Notes under the pieces: model-generated
The model's input: the letters and a program-made list of their open reading frames with translations, nothing else
The model's database searches: none
Told to the model about the DNA's origin: nothing
Made by a program: the position numbers and the translations under genes
Part shown: piece by piece, positions 34,536 to 43,730 of the stretch
Numbering within the stretch: the first letter of the stretch is position 1
How the letters are laid out: every line of letters begins with the position of its first letter
NCBI GenBank assembly: GCA_964483155.1
Contig: CAZAAC010000002.1
Span: forward strand, 1-64,000
DNA from: JAAYYM01 sp964483155
Lineage (GTDB): Bacteria > Bacillota > Clostridia > Lachnospirales > Lachnospiraceae
Length of the DNA stretch: 64,000 nt
Direction: 5' to 3'

Positions 34536-35441
34536 TTACAATTCCTTTTTAACTATATCTAGTTTAACTATTTTTTTTATTTTTTTCATCCAAATTCGTA
34601 TAAATATAATGATTCCTGTCGCTATTATAAAGGAAAGGATTCCAATCACTTGTGATATGGCTATTCCAAGATTCGGTATCATTAATTGATCCGTTCTGAT
34701 ACCCTCAACAATGAATCTACCAAGACCATATCCAGCAAGATACAGCAAAAGCATCTCCCCATCGAATCTCTTATGCTTCTTATATAGCAAAATGCATACA
34801 AGTACTAAACAATTCCATAAACCCTCGTACAAAAATGTGGGGTGCACTTGAATATAATTTGTTCCCTCTAAAATATGGGTAGCAATACTCTGGGAAATAT
34901 CAGATTCTCTGACCATTTCAATCGGCAGTCTCATCGCAAAAAGGTTATCCGTATATTCTCCAAATACTTCTCTATTGAAGAAATTGCCCCATCGCCCAAC
35001 AATCTGTCCGACCAAGAGACCCAGTATAGCTGTATCAGCCATAAGAAACGCTGATTTTTTCTTTACTTTTGCATAAACAAACAATGTGCCAAGTCCACCA
35101 ATCAGGGAACCATAGAGTGCTATACCTCCCTCCCTTAAATTAAATATACTCAGTAGATTATCTTTATATTGATCCCATGAAAAAGCCACATAATAAATAC
35201 GTGCACCTATGATAGCAAATACAATTGCATACATAATCATATCCCAATAATCATCCGGGTTCTGTCCTGTTTTCTTAGCTTCCCATGTCGCCATCAGAAT
35301 CCCTAATAAAATAGCCGTTGCCATTGTGATTCCATAAAATGCAATTTCAAATCCAAATATTGAAAATGACTTTGGGACATTTTGCAGATATATGCCCAAG
35401 TGTGGAAAAGCAATATCCATGGTGTTCATCATTTCATTCAT
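34536..35441 (-). CDS. lgt: Prolipoprotein diacylglyceryl transferase
   Basis: Transfers diacylglycerol from phosphatidylglycerol to the lipobox cysteine of prelipoproteins. The multi-pass membrane protein has the signature GRWGNFFNREVFGEYT, the LPIEMVRESD region, HPTFLYEGLWN and GLGRFIVEGIRTDQL. The ATG at 35439-35441 (301 aa) is preferred because AAAGG lies 9 bases upstream; a second ATG at 35450 directly abuts it. ychF ends 14 bases upstream, so both probably share a transcript. The window itself encodes a substrate, the lipoprotein at 21953-23461. Confidence 0.95.
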   Translation of the reverse strand: MNEMMNTMDIAFPHLGIYLQNVPKSFSIFGFEIAFYGITMATAILLGILMATWEAKKTGQNPDDYWDMIMYAIVFAIIGARIYYVAFSWDQYKDNLLSIFNLREGGIALYGSLIGGLGTLFVYAKVKKKSAFLMADTAILGLLVGQIVGRWGNFFNREVFGEYTDNLFAMRLPIEMVRESDISQSIATHILEGTNYIQVHPTFLYEGLWNCLVLVCILLYKKHKRFDGEMLLLYLAGYGLGRFIVEGIRTDQLMIPNLGIAISQVIGILSFIIATGIIIFIRIWMKKIKKIVKLDIVKKEL

Positions 35442-35455
35442 ACTGTTCATCCTTT

Positions 35456-36553
35456 CTATACGTTAAATCGAAATAGAATTACGTCTCCGTCCTTTACGAC
35501 ATATTCTTTACCTTCTAATCCTACAAGTCCCTTTTCTTTTGCAGCAGATAATGAGCCACAATCGAGCAGATCCTTGTAATTTACTACTTCAGCACGGATA
35601 AATCCTCGCTCAAAGTCCGTATGAATTTTACCTGCTGCTTGTGGTGCTTTGGTTCCAATCTTGATTGTCCAAGCTCTTGTTTCATCCTCGCCAGAAGTTA
35701 GGTAACTAACTAATCCAAGCAAATGGTAGCTTGCCTTGACCATCTTCTCAAGACCAGAATCCTTAAGTCCGAGTTCCTCTAGAAACATTGCTTTTTCATC
35801 CTCATCAAGCTCAGCAATTTCCTGTTCGATTTGTGCACAGATTACAAATACTTCGCTACCCTCTGCATCGGCAAAGTCACGTACTGACTTAACGTATGCA
35901 TTATTCATTCCATCGTCTGCAAGATCTTCTTCTCCTACATTTGCTGCAAAAATAACTGGCTTTGTCGTCAGCAGATTATATGTGGGAATCAGTTCTTCCT
36001 CATCTTCATCCTCTGCCACAAAACTAATTGCAGGCTTTCCATCTTCTAAATGTGCTTGCAGCCTCTTTATCAGTTCTACTTCTTTGGCTATCTTCTTGTC
36101 ACTATTAGCCGCTCTGCCAGCCTTTGCTATGCGTCGCTCTAGTATCTCTATATCTGAAAAAATCAATTCCAGATTAATTGTCTCGATATCTCTAAGCGGA
36201 TTAACATTGCCATCCACGTGTACAACATTGGGATCATCAAAACAACGTACAACATGAACCACCGCATCCACTTCCCTTATATTTGACAAAAACTGGTTGC
36301 CGAGGCCCTCTCCCTTGGATGCTCCTTTTACAAGTCCTGCTATGTCAACAAATTCTATGACAGCTGGTGTTACTTTTTTTGATTTATATAAATCACCAAG
36401 CAATTTTAGTCTTCCATCCGGTACTGTCACGATCCCGACATTGGGATCAATGGTACAAAATGGATAATTTGCTGATTCTGCTCCCGCTTTGGTTAGCGAA
36501 TTAAATAACGTACTCTTTCCGACATTGGGCAAGCCCACAATTCCTAATTTCAT
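35456..36553 (-). CDS. ychF: Redox-sensing ATPase/GTPase YchF
   Basis: A universally conserved Obg-related P-loop ATPase that binds ribosomes and affects stress responses. The 365-residue protein begins MKLGIVGLPNVGKSTLFNSL (Walker A), has the switch segment DIAGLVKGASKGEGLGNQFL, a coiled-coil insertion (about 128-200), and the C-terminal TGS domain with RAWTIKIGTKAPQAAGKIHTDFERGFIRAEV. NxxE specificity for ATP is consistent with AANVGEED. It lies upstream of lgt and divergently from the radical SAM gene. Confidence 0.96.
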   Translation of the reverse strand: MKLGIVGLPNVGKSTLFNSLTKAGAESANYPFCTIDPNVGIVTVPDGRLKLLGDLYKSKKVTPAVIEFVDIAGLVKGASKGEGLGNQFLSNIREVDAVVHVVRCFDDPNVVHVDGNVNPLRDIETINLELIFSDIEILERRIAKAGRAANSDKKIAKEVELIKRLQAHLEDGKPAISFVAEDEDEEELIPTYNLLTTKPVIFAANVGEEDLADDGMNNAYVKSVRDFADAEGSEVFVICAQIEQEIAELDEDEKAMFLEELGLKDSGLEKMVKASYHLLGLVSYLTSGEDETRAWTIKIGTKAPQAAGKIHTDFERGFIRAEVVNYKDLLDCGSLSAAKEKGLVGLEGKEYVVKDGDVILFRFNV

Positions 36554-36685
36554 ATATAAATTATCATCCTTTCACAATATTCACTCAGACATTTGCCGAA
36601 TGATACCATTATGTTTCTCACCGCCTTACAGTTTATCATACTTTACACAAAATGCAAATGAAGAATCATCATACAAATAATAATT

Positions 36686-36714
36686 TTGACAAACAGCCTC
36701 CAAATGAGTAAACT
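36686..36714 (+). promoter_or_regulatory. Promoter of the radical SAM gene
   Basis: TTGACA (36686-36691), 17-base spacer, TAAACT (36709-36714), 42 bases before the start codon. Confidence 0.65.
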
Positions 36715-36755
36715 ATAGATTGTGTAACTCTATTTATGTAGAAAGGATATACAAA

Positions 36756-38201
36756 ATGGAAAAAATATTATTATTCTACCCACCCGGACCTCTTTTTCAG
36801 AGAGGCGAGGACAGATGCCAGCAAAATGTAGATGAAGGCTCTGCACAGGCTATGCGCGCCTGTAATGACTTAGGATATGCGGCAGCTATTTTATTAGAGA
36901 ACCATTATGACGTGAAGCTTCGTGATTACCAAACACAAAAGGATACTCTCGAAGACTTATATAAAGATATGGAAGAATACAAGCCTGATCTAATCATGCT
37001 TAGTGCCACAAATACGACTATTTTTGATGATATTAAGCTTGCATCAGCATTAAAAGAAAAATATAATCCTGTTATTGTTTTAAAAGGTGCCATTTTCTAT
37101 GCGCCTGAACAGGCAATGCTTGATTTACTTGATTTGTCTGCAATCGATTATATGATTGGCGGCGAAGTGGATTTTGCAATAGGACAGGTGGCAAACTATG
37201 CACTGCGACAGGAAGGAGACATCTCCTCTGTTCTTAGCATCTTATACAAAGATGAGAACGGTGCATTGCAGAAAACAGCCTTCCATGTTTGGGGCGAGGA
37301 TTTAGATGCACAGCCTTTTCCTGCTCGTCATCTGATGAATAATGCACTTTATACAAGACCAGATACTGATGCACCGATGGCAACGATTCAGACTGCACGT
37401 GGTTGCCCTTCAAACTGTGTCTTTTGCCTTACCCCTGAAATATCAGGAAAAAGGGTGCGTTTCAGAAGTCCTCAAAATGTGCTTGCTGAAATGATGGAGT
37501 GCTATGAAAAATATGGTATTAAAGACTTTTTCTTTAAGGCCGACACTTTTACAATTAATCCGGAATGGGTTAAAGAAATGTGTACGCTTATTATTGATTC
37601 TCCGCTTCATGGCAATATTCAGTTTACTGCCAATTCCCGCGTAAATCCACTTAGTAAAGAAACTCTGGCATTGATGAAAGAAGCTGGATGTTTTCTTGTT
37701 GCCTTCGGATTTGAGTCAGGAAGTCCTGAAATACTAAAGGCAATTCGTAAGGGTGCTACTTTGGAACAGAATCTACAGGCTGCACGTTGGTGCCATGAGG
37801 TCGGCATTCCATTTTGGGGCTTCTTTGTGATTGGTTTTCCATGGGAAACAAAAAAGCATATTTTAGAAACGAAAAAACTCATCATGAAAACAAATCCTGA
37901 TTTTATTGAAATCACGGTAGCCTTACCTTTTTATGGCACTTCGCTTTATGATACCTGTAGAGAGAAAAATCTACTGGCAGAAAATGTGCTTGGCAGTGAC
38001 TTCTTTCACTCAAGTATGAACGGCACTGAGCACTTAACCATCGAAGAGGTAATGAAGCTTCGCCGTAGCATATTGCTTGGCTTCTATTTACGTCCTTCCT
38101 ACATTTTTAAGAAATTCGCCCAAAGCATTGCAAAACCATCTGTTTTCTTCAACTATGTGAAATATGGAATTAAACTTATTGTAAATTTGTTCAGAAAATA
38201 A
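36756..38201 (+). CDS. B12-binding-domain radical SAM protein
   Basis: Radical SAM enzyme with an N-terminal cobalamin-binding-like Rossmann domain (about 1-150, MEKILLFYPPGPLFQRGEDR, DLIMLSATNTTIFDDI). It lacks the DxHxxG cobalamin ligand, as BchE-like members do. The radical SAM barrel has C-x3-C-x2-C in ARGCPSNCVFCLTPE and later VAFGFESGSPEIL. The C-terminus (RPSYIFKKFAQSI, VKYGIKLIVNLFRK) is amphipathic and basic, suggesting membrane contact and a lipid- or glycan-linked substrate. The ATG at 36756-36758 (481 aa) has AGAAAGGA upstream. It is monocistronic and converges with the HAD-UbiA pair. The reaction (methylation, cyclisation or other) cannot be told. Confidence 0.85.
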   Translation: MEKILLFYPPGPLFQRGEDRCQQNVDEGSAQAMRACNDLGYAAAILLENHYDVKLRDYQTQKDTLEDLYKDMEEYKPDLIMLSATNTTIFDDIKLASALKEKYNPVIVLKGAIFYAPEQAMLDLLDLSAIDYMIGGEVDFAIGQVANYALRQEGDISSVLSILYKDENGALQKTAFHVWGEDLDAQPFPARHLMNNALYTRPDTDAPMATIQTARGCPSNCVFCLTPEISGKRVRFRSPQNVLAEMMECYEKYGIKDFFFKADTFTINPEWVKEMCTLIIDSPLHGNIQFTANSRVNPLSKETLALMKEAGCFLVAFGFESGSPEILKAIRKGATLEQNLQAARWCHEVGIPFWGFFVIGFPWETKKHILETKKLIMKTNPDFIEITVALPFYGTSLYDTCREKNLLAENVLGSDFFHSSMNGTEHLTIEEVMKLRRSILLGFYLRPSYIFKKFAQSIAKPSVFFNYVKYGIKLIVNLFRK

Positions 38202-38216
38202 ATATATAAATTAAGA

Positions 38217-38253
38217 AACAGTCATTACAGGGATTCCTCTGCAATGACTGTTT
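38217..38253. terminator. Bidirectional terminator between radical SAM and HAD genes
   Basis: AAACAGTCATT (38217-38227) pairs with AATGACTGTTT (38243-38253). It serves the plus-strand radical SAM gene and the end of the minus-strand priA-to-HAD operon. Confidence 0.82.
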
Positions 38254-38262
38254 TCATTTGTC

Positions 38263-38976
38263 TTAATTTGTTTCGAATTCATCTATCAATACTGCATATA
38301 ATTTTTCTCTTGCTGTTATACCCTTATCCAAAATAATATAATCAATTCCAGCATTCATTGCTGCTTGCCCGTCTTTACTCATACGGTCGCCTATCATGAT
38401 TACTTCTGAGGCTTGATACCCTGTTTGTTTCAGAATCACCGAAAGTCCTTTGGGATCTGGCTTTAAACTCATAATCTCTTCATCTAAGGCTGAAAAAACC
38501 TGATCTGCACTGATACTAAGCGCCTTAAGTTTGTCTCTTGCCGGATAATCTGAATATACAATAATCCTGATATTCTTCTCGCGAATCACATTCATAAAGT
38601 CAACAATCGCTTCGTCCCTGCATTCTGGCAAGAGCGAAAGTGGTCGTTTATACATCCATTCCTCCACGACCTTCTTTACATATGTCGCGGGAACATGTAG
38701 CATGTTTCCGACATACTGGTACTGCACTTCATCTAATCTGTCTTGCATAGATTCTCCGCGATGGCTCTCCTGCATCAACTTATCCCAATTTTCACGTACT
38801 TCACGGAATTTCTTTATCAAAAACAAATCCTTTATTTTCCAAAAGTGAAAGAGGTAATAGCCTGCCAACTGCCCTGCCATCATCATCGTCATTTTATTCT
38901 GAAAGTATAAAGTTCCATCCATATCAAAAATAACTGCTTTATATTCTCCGATTTTTTTATTCTTATTTATTTCCAT
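38263..38976 (-). CDS. HAD-superfamily phosphatase paired with UbiA
   Basis: Predicted cytosolic phosphatase. HAD motif I is VIFDMDGTLY, motif II IIVYSDYP, motif III near SLKPDPKGL, motif IV VIMIGDRMSKDGQAAMNAG; a helical cap lies between I and II. The ATG at 38974-38976 (237 aa) directly follows the UbiA stop codon; a GTG at 38988 would overlap it. In other bacteria HAD domains are fused to UbiA-type phosphoribosyltransferases, so this enzyme may remove the 5-phosphate from polyprenyl-phosphate phosphoribose. That role is inferred from context. Confidence 0.8.
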   Translation of the reverse strand: MEINKNKKIGEYKAVIFDMDGTLYFQNKMTMMMAGQLAGYYLFHFWKIKDLFLIKKFREVRENWDKLMQESHRGESMQDRLDEVQYQYVGNMLHVPATYVKKVVEEWMYKRPLSLLPECRDEAIVDFMNVIREKNIRIIVYSDYPARDKLKALSISADQVFSALDEEIMSLKPDPKGLSVILKQTGYQASEVIMIGDRMSKDGQAAMNAGIDYIILDKGITAREKLYAVLIDEFETN

Positions 38977-38977
38977 T

Positions 38978-39904
38978 TTATACACCAATCAATCTGATAT
39001 CTACCCAATAATTTAGAAATGGAACATCCACAAATGTCAATACCAGCAAGAGTACAACAAGTACTGTGATGTATATGATTAAATTCTTCTCTCTGTATAA
39101 TTTCTCAGGCTTCTGCACTGCTGAATCAGGTTTGAAGCTAATCCAAAGATAAAAGCAAAATAGACCAAAAATAAGAGGCATGGCAATCAAGTATTCTATT
39201 CTGTATTTTATCATAAATACGCCAATAAAAAATGTGGCACACATCGCATAAAAAAATGCTGATAATAGCAGTGAATGCTCCGTATAATACTTAAATGATT
39301 TCCTATAACATCCAGCTTGTTCTGAATTGCCTATCATCCTGTATTCAGCATACCGTTTCGTTGCCATGAGAAATGCGCCTGCGAGCCAATATCCAATCAA
39401 AATACTGCTTGGTGGTTGATATTCATTTGTAATAATAAACCAACCTAGTAATAATCGAATCATATTATTGATGGATTCTGATAACACGTCTAGGTAGGGA
39501 ATATCTTTTGTCCTGATAGGCTTAACATTATATAGTACGCCCATAATAAGAAGCCACAGCTCCATGTACATAAAAATCTTTGATACGAGCAAAGAACAGG
39601 CCACACCCAATATAATGAATAGAGCATATTCTATCATAACAAGTGAAAATTTCATATTCTCTGCTACTACTGGTCTGTTTTTCTTAGTAGGATGGAACTT
39701 ATCAAAATCCGCATCCAGCCATTCATTAATCACATAGTTTGCCGACGCAATAAAACATGTAGCAAAAAATCCAGCAACAAACTTCCACACTGTTCCTAAA
39801 TCAATTGCTGACTCTGTAAGAAAAACCGCAATGATAACGCCGGGCACAATAAACACATTTTTTACCCAATGGTCAATTCTTGCAATCTTAATATAATTTC
39901 TCAT
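38978..39904 (-). CDS. UbiA prenyltransferase, decaprenyl-phosphate phosphoribosyltransferase-like
   Basis: Membrane prenyltransferase with about nine segments. The aspartate-rich motif NEWLDADFDKFHPTKKNRPV and the block KRYAEYRMIGN with CYRKSFKYYTEHSL are those of the DPPR synthase group (mycobacterial Rv3806c), which joins polyprenyl phosphate and PRPP, more than of quinone or heme prenyltransferases. The ATG at 39902-39904 (308 aa) has GAGGTG upstream. It sits between rpe and a HAD phosphatase at the end of the priA operon. No DprE1/DprE2 epimerase is visible, so a ribose rather than arabinose lipid would be the product if the assignment holds. Confidence 0.8.
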   Translation of the reverse strand: MRNYIKIARIDHWVKNVFIVPGVIIAVFLTESAIDLGTVWKFVAGFFATCFIASANYVINEWLDADFDKFHPTKKNRPVVAENMKFSLVMIEYALFIILGVACSLLVSKIFMYMELWLLIMGVLYNVKPIRTKDIPYLDVLSESINNMIRLLLGWFIITNEYQPPSSILIGYWLAGAFLMATKRYAEYRMIGNSEQAGCYRKSFKYYTEHSLLLSAFFYAMCATFFIGVFMIKYRIEYLIAMPLIFGLFCFYLWISFKPDSAVQKPEKLYREKNLIIYITVLVVLLLVLTFVDVPFLNYWVDIRLIGV

Positions 39905-39929
39905 CCGCTTTGTCACCTCGCGCGTTTCC

Positions 39930-40610
39930 TTATTTGTTGGCCTGCTCCTTTTGAAAAAAAAGCAATTCTTTTTGAAAGTATTTTACATTTTCTTCAATAT
40001 TTCCTTTGAAAATTGAGGAACCCATGACAATTACATTAGCACCCGCCTCTAACACCATAGAGAAATTATCACGTGTAATACCTCCATCTACCTGAATATC
40101 CTTTTGTATCTTTCTTTCTGACAATATTTCATGCAACTTTCTAATTTTCAGAGTACACGAATCAAGATAAGATTGTCCTCCAAATCCAGGTTCTACCGTC
40201 ATAATCAAAAACATATCCGCTTTATCAATAACTGGAATTAATGCTTCAACTGGTGTGTTCGGACTTATGGAAACTCCAGCCTTTAACCCTTTCCCTTTAA
40301 TATAATCCACAGTTTCAACAAAAGACTTGCATGCCTCCGCATGAATCGTAATACCGTCTGCTCCGCATGCTATAAAATCATCAATATATCGTTCTGGCTC
40401 CTGTATCATCAGATGGACATCGAAAAATTTATTTGTCACACTTCTGATCGCTTTTATGACTGGCATTCCGATAGAAATACTTGGAACAAATACCCCGTCC
40501 ATAACATCAATGTGTAGATATTTTGCACCTGCCTCATCTACTTTCTTTATTTCTTCGCCAAGCCTTGCAAAATCAGCGGCAAGAATAGACGGTGATAATA
40601 TGTACTCCAT
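39930..40610 (-). CDS. rpe: Ribulose-phosphate 3-epimerase
   Basis: Interconverts ribulose 5-phosphate and xylulose 5-phosphate. The 226-residue TIM barrel begins MEYILSPSILAADFARLGEE; metal-binding residues lie in HIDVMDG, DVHLMI and VDGGI, and the phosphate-binding end is NVIVMGSSIF. The ATG at 40608-40610 has AAGGAG upstream, inside the last codons of rsgA. Its place after rsgA is the normal order in Firmicutes. Pentose-phosphate output would also feed PRPP for the adjacent UbiA-like enzyme. Confidence 0.96.
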   Translation of the reverse strand: MEYILSPSILAADFARLGEEIKKVDEAGAKYLHIDVMDGVFVPSISIGMPVIKAIRSVTNKFFDVHLMIQEPERYIDDFIACGADGITIHAEACKSFVETVDYIKGKGLKAGVSISPNTPVEALIPVIDKADMFLIMTVEPGFGGQSYLDSCTLKIRKLHEILSERKIQKDIQVDGGITRDNFSMVLEAGANVIVMGSSIFKGNIEENVKYFQKELLFFQKEQANK

Positions 40611-40611
40611 T

Positions 40612-41196
40612 TTAATATCTCCTTCGTTCAACTAATACTTCATACAAAGAAACATAGTTTTCATATCGAATCCTACTTATCTTTCCCTCGCTGACTGCAT
40701 CTTTAACGGCACAATTTGGTTCGTTAATATGCGCGCATCCGCCAAACCTACATTGCGGTTCATATTCTAAAAATTCATTATATGTAGCAATTAGCTGTTC
40801 TTTTTCAACAAATGGTACTTCAACACTACTAAAACCAGGTGTGTCCATAATATATGTTTCTTCATCAATCGGAATCAATTCCGTATGACGTGTTGTATGC
40901 TTTCCTCTATCCACTTTTTGACTAATACATCCGATTTCCATAGATACATTTTCCTGCAACAGATTAATCAGAGATGACTTTCCGACTCCTGATGGTCCTG
41001 CTACCGCTGTCATTTTGCCATGTAACACCTTTACCAACATCTCAATGCCCTGTTTTTTCTTGGCACTTACAAATATGACTTCACAGCCACAATTAGAATA
41101 TATGCTACGTATCCGGTCTACTTCTTCCTTCTCAACTAAATCTGTCTTATTGAAGCAAATTACAATTGGCAGCTTCTGAACTGTATATTGAACCAT
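40612..41196 (-). CDS. rsgA: Ribosome small-subunit GTPase RsgA, GTPase part of a split gene
   Basis: Encodes the circularly permuted GTPase and zinc domain of RsgA: NKTD (about 16-19), SAKKKQG, GPSGVGKSS (67-75), the switch region TTRHTELI, DTPGFSSVEV, and the zinc site CRFGGCAHINEPNCAVK. The start ATG shares its A with the stop codon of the upstream ORF (TAATG at 41194-41198). An intact RsgA would read roughly NLLDRFLIMVQ here; comparison suggests that about 10 bases are missing. Either the gene is disrupted or the two halves are made separately with coupled translation. RsgA helps 30S maturation. Confidence 0.85.
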   Translation of the reverse strand: MVQYTVQKLPIVICFNKTDLVEKEEVDRIRSIYSNCGCEVIFVSAKKKQGIEMLVKVLHGKMTAVAGPSGVGKSSLINLLQENVSMEIGCISQKVDRGKHTTRHTELIPIDEETYIMDTPGFSSVEVPFVEKEQLIATYNEFLEYEPQCRFGGCAHINEPNCAVKDAVSEGKISRIRYENYVSLYEVLVERRRY

Positions 41197-41486
41197 TATT
41201 CCAGAAGATTTAAACTTGGTTCTGGTTTTACCAATGCAAATATGATTAATGCCTGTTCTACATTTGCAACCAATGGTCGAATCAGCTGATTTTGCCTTGG
41301 GTATATCGTAATGATATTTCCCGTTCGGTTTTCTTCATCGAGAATATCTATCTCGACTTCATCCCCAACGAGTGGCTGTACTTTCTCTTTTTTAAATATC
41401 CCCTTAGCCTTACACTCATATACCCCTTGATGTGGTATATGTACATAGTAAAAGCTGGCAATTCCCTTTGTAATCCTACCACGCAT
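41196..41486 (-). CDS. rsgA: RsgA N-terminal OB-fold part of a split gene
   Basis: The 96-residue ORF holds the OB-fold domain of RsgA (MRGRITKGIASFYYVHIPHQ, KVQPLVGDEVEIDILDEEN) and the first strand of the GTPase domain (NVEQALIIFALVKPEPSLNLLE), then meets a stop codon exactly where homologues continue with D/E-R-F-L. The ORF downstream carries the rest in another frame. The break falls close to the boundary between the OB and GTPase domains. It follows prkC by 6 bases. Confidence 0.82.
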   Translation of the reverse strand: MRGRITKGIASFYYVHIPHQGVYECKAKGIFKKEKVQPLVGDEVEIDILDEENRTGNIITIYPRQNQLIRPLVANVEQALIIFALVKPEPSLNLLE

Positions 41487-41492
41487 TATGCT

Positions 41493-43730
41493 CTATTCCT
41501 TTGTGAACGTGACCGCAACAGGTGCTGTCGTTGCCCACTGTCCGTCTGTTTTGAGATATGTCAAAGTAATGCTTCCTGACGTGCTACCAACAATGCCACT
41601 TTGATTAAGTGCAAATGGAAAACTACTTGTTGTATATCTTGCAATCTCAACGCCAAGACTATTTGTCAATATTACAATTGCCTCGCTTCCAGCACCATAA
41701 TCACCTGGCGCTGAAATACTGTAATTGCAACTATACCCTTCCGGTCCGAGACTTAACACAAAGTCAACACTGGTTCCTTCTACGACCGTCATACCTGCCG
41801 CATAGCTCTGACTCGCTACAAGACCTGCAAGTACTGTATCATTATTTTCTTCTTCTATCGTCGTCCAGGTCAAGCCCGCAGCCGTAAGTAAGGCCTTTGC
41901 ACTGGTTTCATCTTTTCCTAATAAATCTGGTACTACAACATCTGCACTACTTGCGCCTGTACTGATAATAACCGTGATATCACTTCCGCTTGCAGCATTA
42001 GCACCTCCCAAAGGATTCTGAGAGATAACATTACCTTTTGCAACTGTATCATTTTCTGCTGTTTGCTTGACCATCCTAAAGCCTTCTGCTTCTAATGCTA
42101 CTTTTGCTTCTGCCTCTGTCTTCCCAACAATAGAAGGTACAGGTGTTCCATCCGCACCAAGACTGACTGAAAGACTAATCGAAGTATTCTTTGCCACTTT
42201 AGTATCCGCCGCTATATCCTGTGATATTACGATATCCTCGCCATATTTATCTGATGCTTCATATTTTTCTGTCACACCAAGTCCTAAACTATTTAGCGTA
42301 TTCTTTGCTTCTGTTATTGATATGCCAATTACATTAGGAACCGTAACATCTTCTACTGACTCTTCAATAGCTGTTTCTTCTTCTGAAGGCGTTGCATCAA
42401 AAAGTCCCATCACCTTTCCTACTAAAAATATTGCCAGTAAACCAATAATGACAGCAGTAATAATCGTAAGAACGGTCATTACTTTCTCCATTTTAGGATC
42501 TACATCATCACCATAATCATCGTCTCCGTCTTCATAATAACGATCCTTGTTACTTTTCTTTGTTGCTACTTCTTTATTTGGCTTTTTCTTTCGCACTTCG
42601 CTATTATCTTCATAATATCCATTTTCACGACGCTGGCTCGTCCGATTACGGACAGGTTCTTCCTTTGCCTGCTTGATATAAGGATCATAACCTGCTTCAT
42701 AATTAGCTGTATAGGCAGATTCATATGGAGCTTCAGCGGCTGGCTCAAAAGACTGTGCATATCCTCCCTGGGGTACATATGCCTGTTGATTATATGTTTG
42801 TTGTCCATAAACATCATTAGATTTTTTCTTAATAGCCATTCTGTCAGCTTCTGTAATTGCTTTTGTTCCTTCGCTTCCGGCTACAGGAATCATTTTGACA
42901 AAATCCTCATCAGGATTAATCAGCGAACGCTTCAGGTCTTGAATCAACTCGCTCATATTAGAATATCGTCTATCAGGATTTTTCTGCGTACATTTAAAAA
43001 TAATCTGTTCCACACTGACTGGAATCTCTGCCACGAAATCTCGCGGAGAAGGAATTTCCTCCTGTATATGTTTAATTGCAATCGAAACAGTTGTCTCTCC
43101 ATCAAAAGGTACACGCCCCGTCAGCATTTCATACATTGTAACGCCAAGAGAATAAATATCACTCTTTGCATCACTATATCCACCACGTGCCTGTTCAGGT
43201 GAAGTATAATGTACTGATCCCATGGCATGAGAAGTAATCGTATCACTTGTGGCTGCTCTGGCAATACCAAAATCTGCTACTTTTACTTTTCCTTCCTTCG
43301 AAATGATTATGTTCTGAGGTTTGATATCTCTATGGATTATATTATTATTATGTGCCGCCTCAATACCCATTGACACCTGAATTGCGATGCTTATGGCTTC
43401 CTTGACAGATAATCTCATTTTCTTCTCAATATAGTTCTTAAGTGTAATGCCTTCCACTAATTCCATAACAAAATAGTGGATGCCTTCTTCTTCTCCTACA
43501 TCATATACATTTACAATATTTGGATGCATTAGTCCTGCAGCGGACTGTGCTTCCACTCTAAATTTGGAAACAAAGTTCTTATTCGCAGAAAACTCAGCCT
43601 TTAATACCTTTACCGCAACAAATCTGTTGAGCTTATGATCTTTGGCCTTATATACATCAGACATTCCGCCCGCACCTATTTTATCTATAATCTCATATCT
43701 GTCCCCTATAATTGTACCTGGTCTTAGCAT
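41493..43730 (-). CDS. prkC: PASTA-domain Ser/Thr protein kinase (PrkC/Stk type)
   Basis: Membrane kinase that senses muropeptides or lipid II and signals to cell-wall and growth control. The 745-residue protein has an N-terminal kinase domain (GAGGMSDVYKA, K41, HRDIKPQN with D135, DFGIAR), a low-complexity Tyr/Gln/Asp-rich juxtamembrane linker, one membrane segment (about 415-440, VLTIITAVIIGLLAIFLVGK), three PASTA repeats (VPNVIGISITEAKNTLNSLG, VPSIVGKTEAEAK, VPDLLGKDETSAK) and a C-terminal beta domain of about 90 residues. It overlaps the phosphatase gene by 7 bases. Such pairs are conserved in Firmicutes. Confidence 0.96.
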   Translation of the reverse strand: MLRPGTIIGDRYEIIDKIGAGGMSDVYKAKDHKLNRFVAVKVLKAEFSANKNFVSKFRVEAQSAAGLMHPNIVNVYDVGEEEGIHYFVMELVEGITLKNYIEKKMRLSVKEAISIAIQVSMGIEAAHNNNIIHRDIKPQNIIISKEGKVKVADFGIARAATSDTITSHAMGSVHYTSPEQARGGYSDAKSDIYSLGVTMYEMLTGRVPFDGETTVSIAIKHIQEEIPSPRDFVAEIPVSVEQIIFKCTQKNPDRRYSNMSELIQDLKRSLINPDEDFVKMIPVAGSEGTKAITEADRMAIKKKSNDVYGQQTYNQQAYVPQGGYAQSFEPAAEAPYESAYTANYEAGYDPYIKQAKEEPVRNRTSQRRENGYYEDNSEVRKKKPNKEVATKKSNKDRYYEDGDDDYGDDVDPKMEKVMTVLTIITAVIIGLLAIFLVGKVMGLFDATPSEEETAIEESVEDVTVPNVIGISITEAKNTLNSLGLGVTEKYEASDKYGEDIVISQDIAADTKVAKNTSISLSVSLGADGTPVPSIVGKTEAEAKVALEAEGFRMVKQTAENDTVAKGNVISQNPLGGANAASGSDITVIISTGASSADVVVPDLLGKDETSAKALLTAAGLTWTTIEEENNDTVLAGLVASQSYAAGMTVVEGTSVDFVLSLGPEGYSCNYSISAPGDYGAGSEAIVILTNSLGVEIARYTTSSFPFALNQSGIVGSTSGSITLTYLKTDGQWATTAPVAVTFTKE

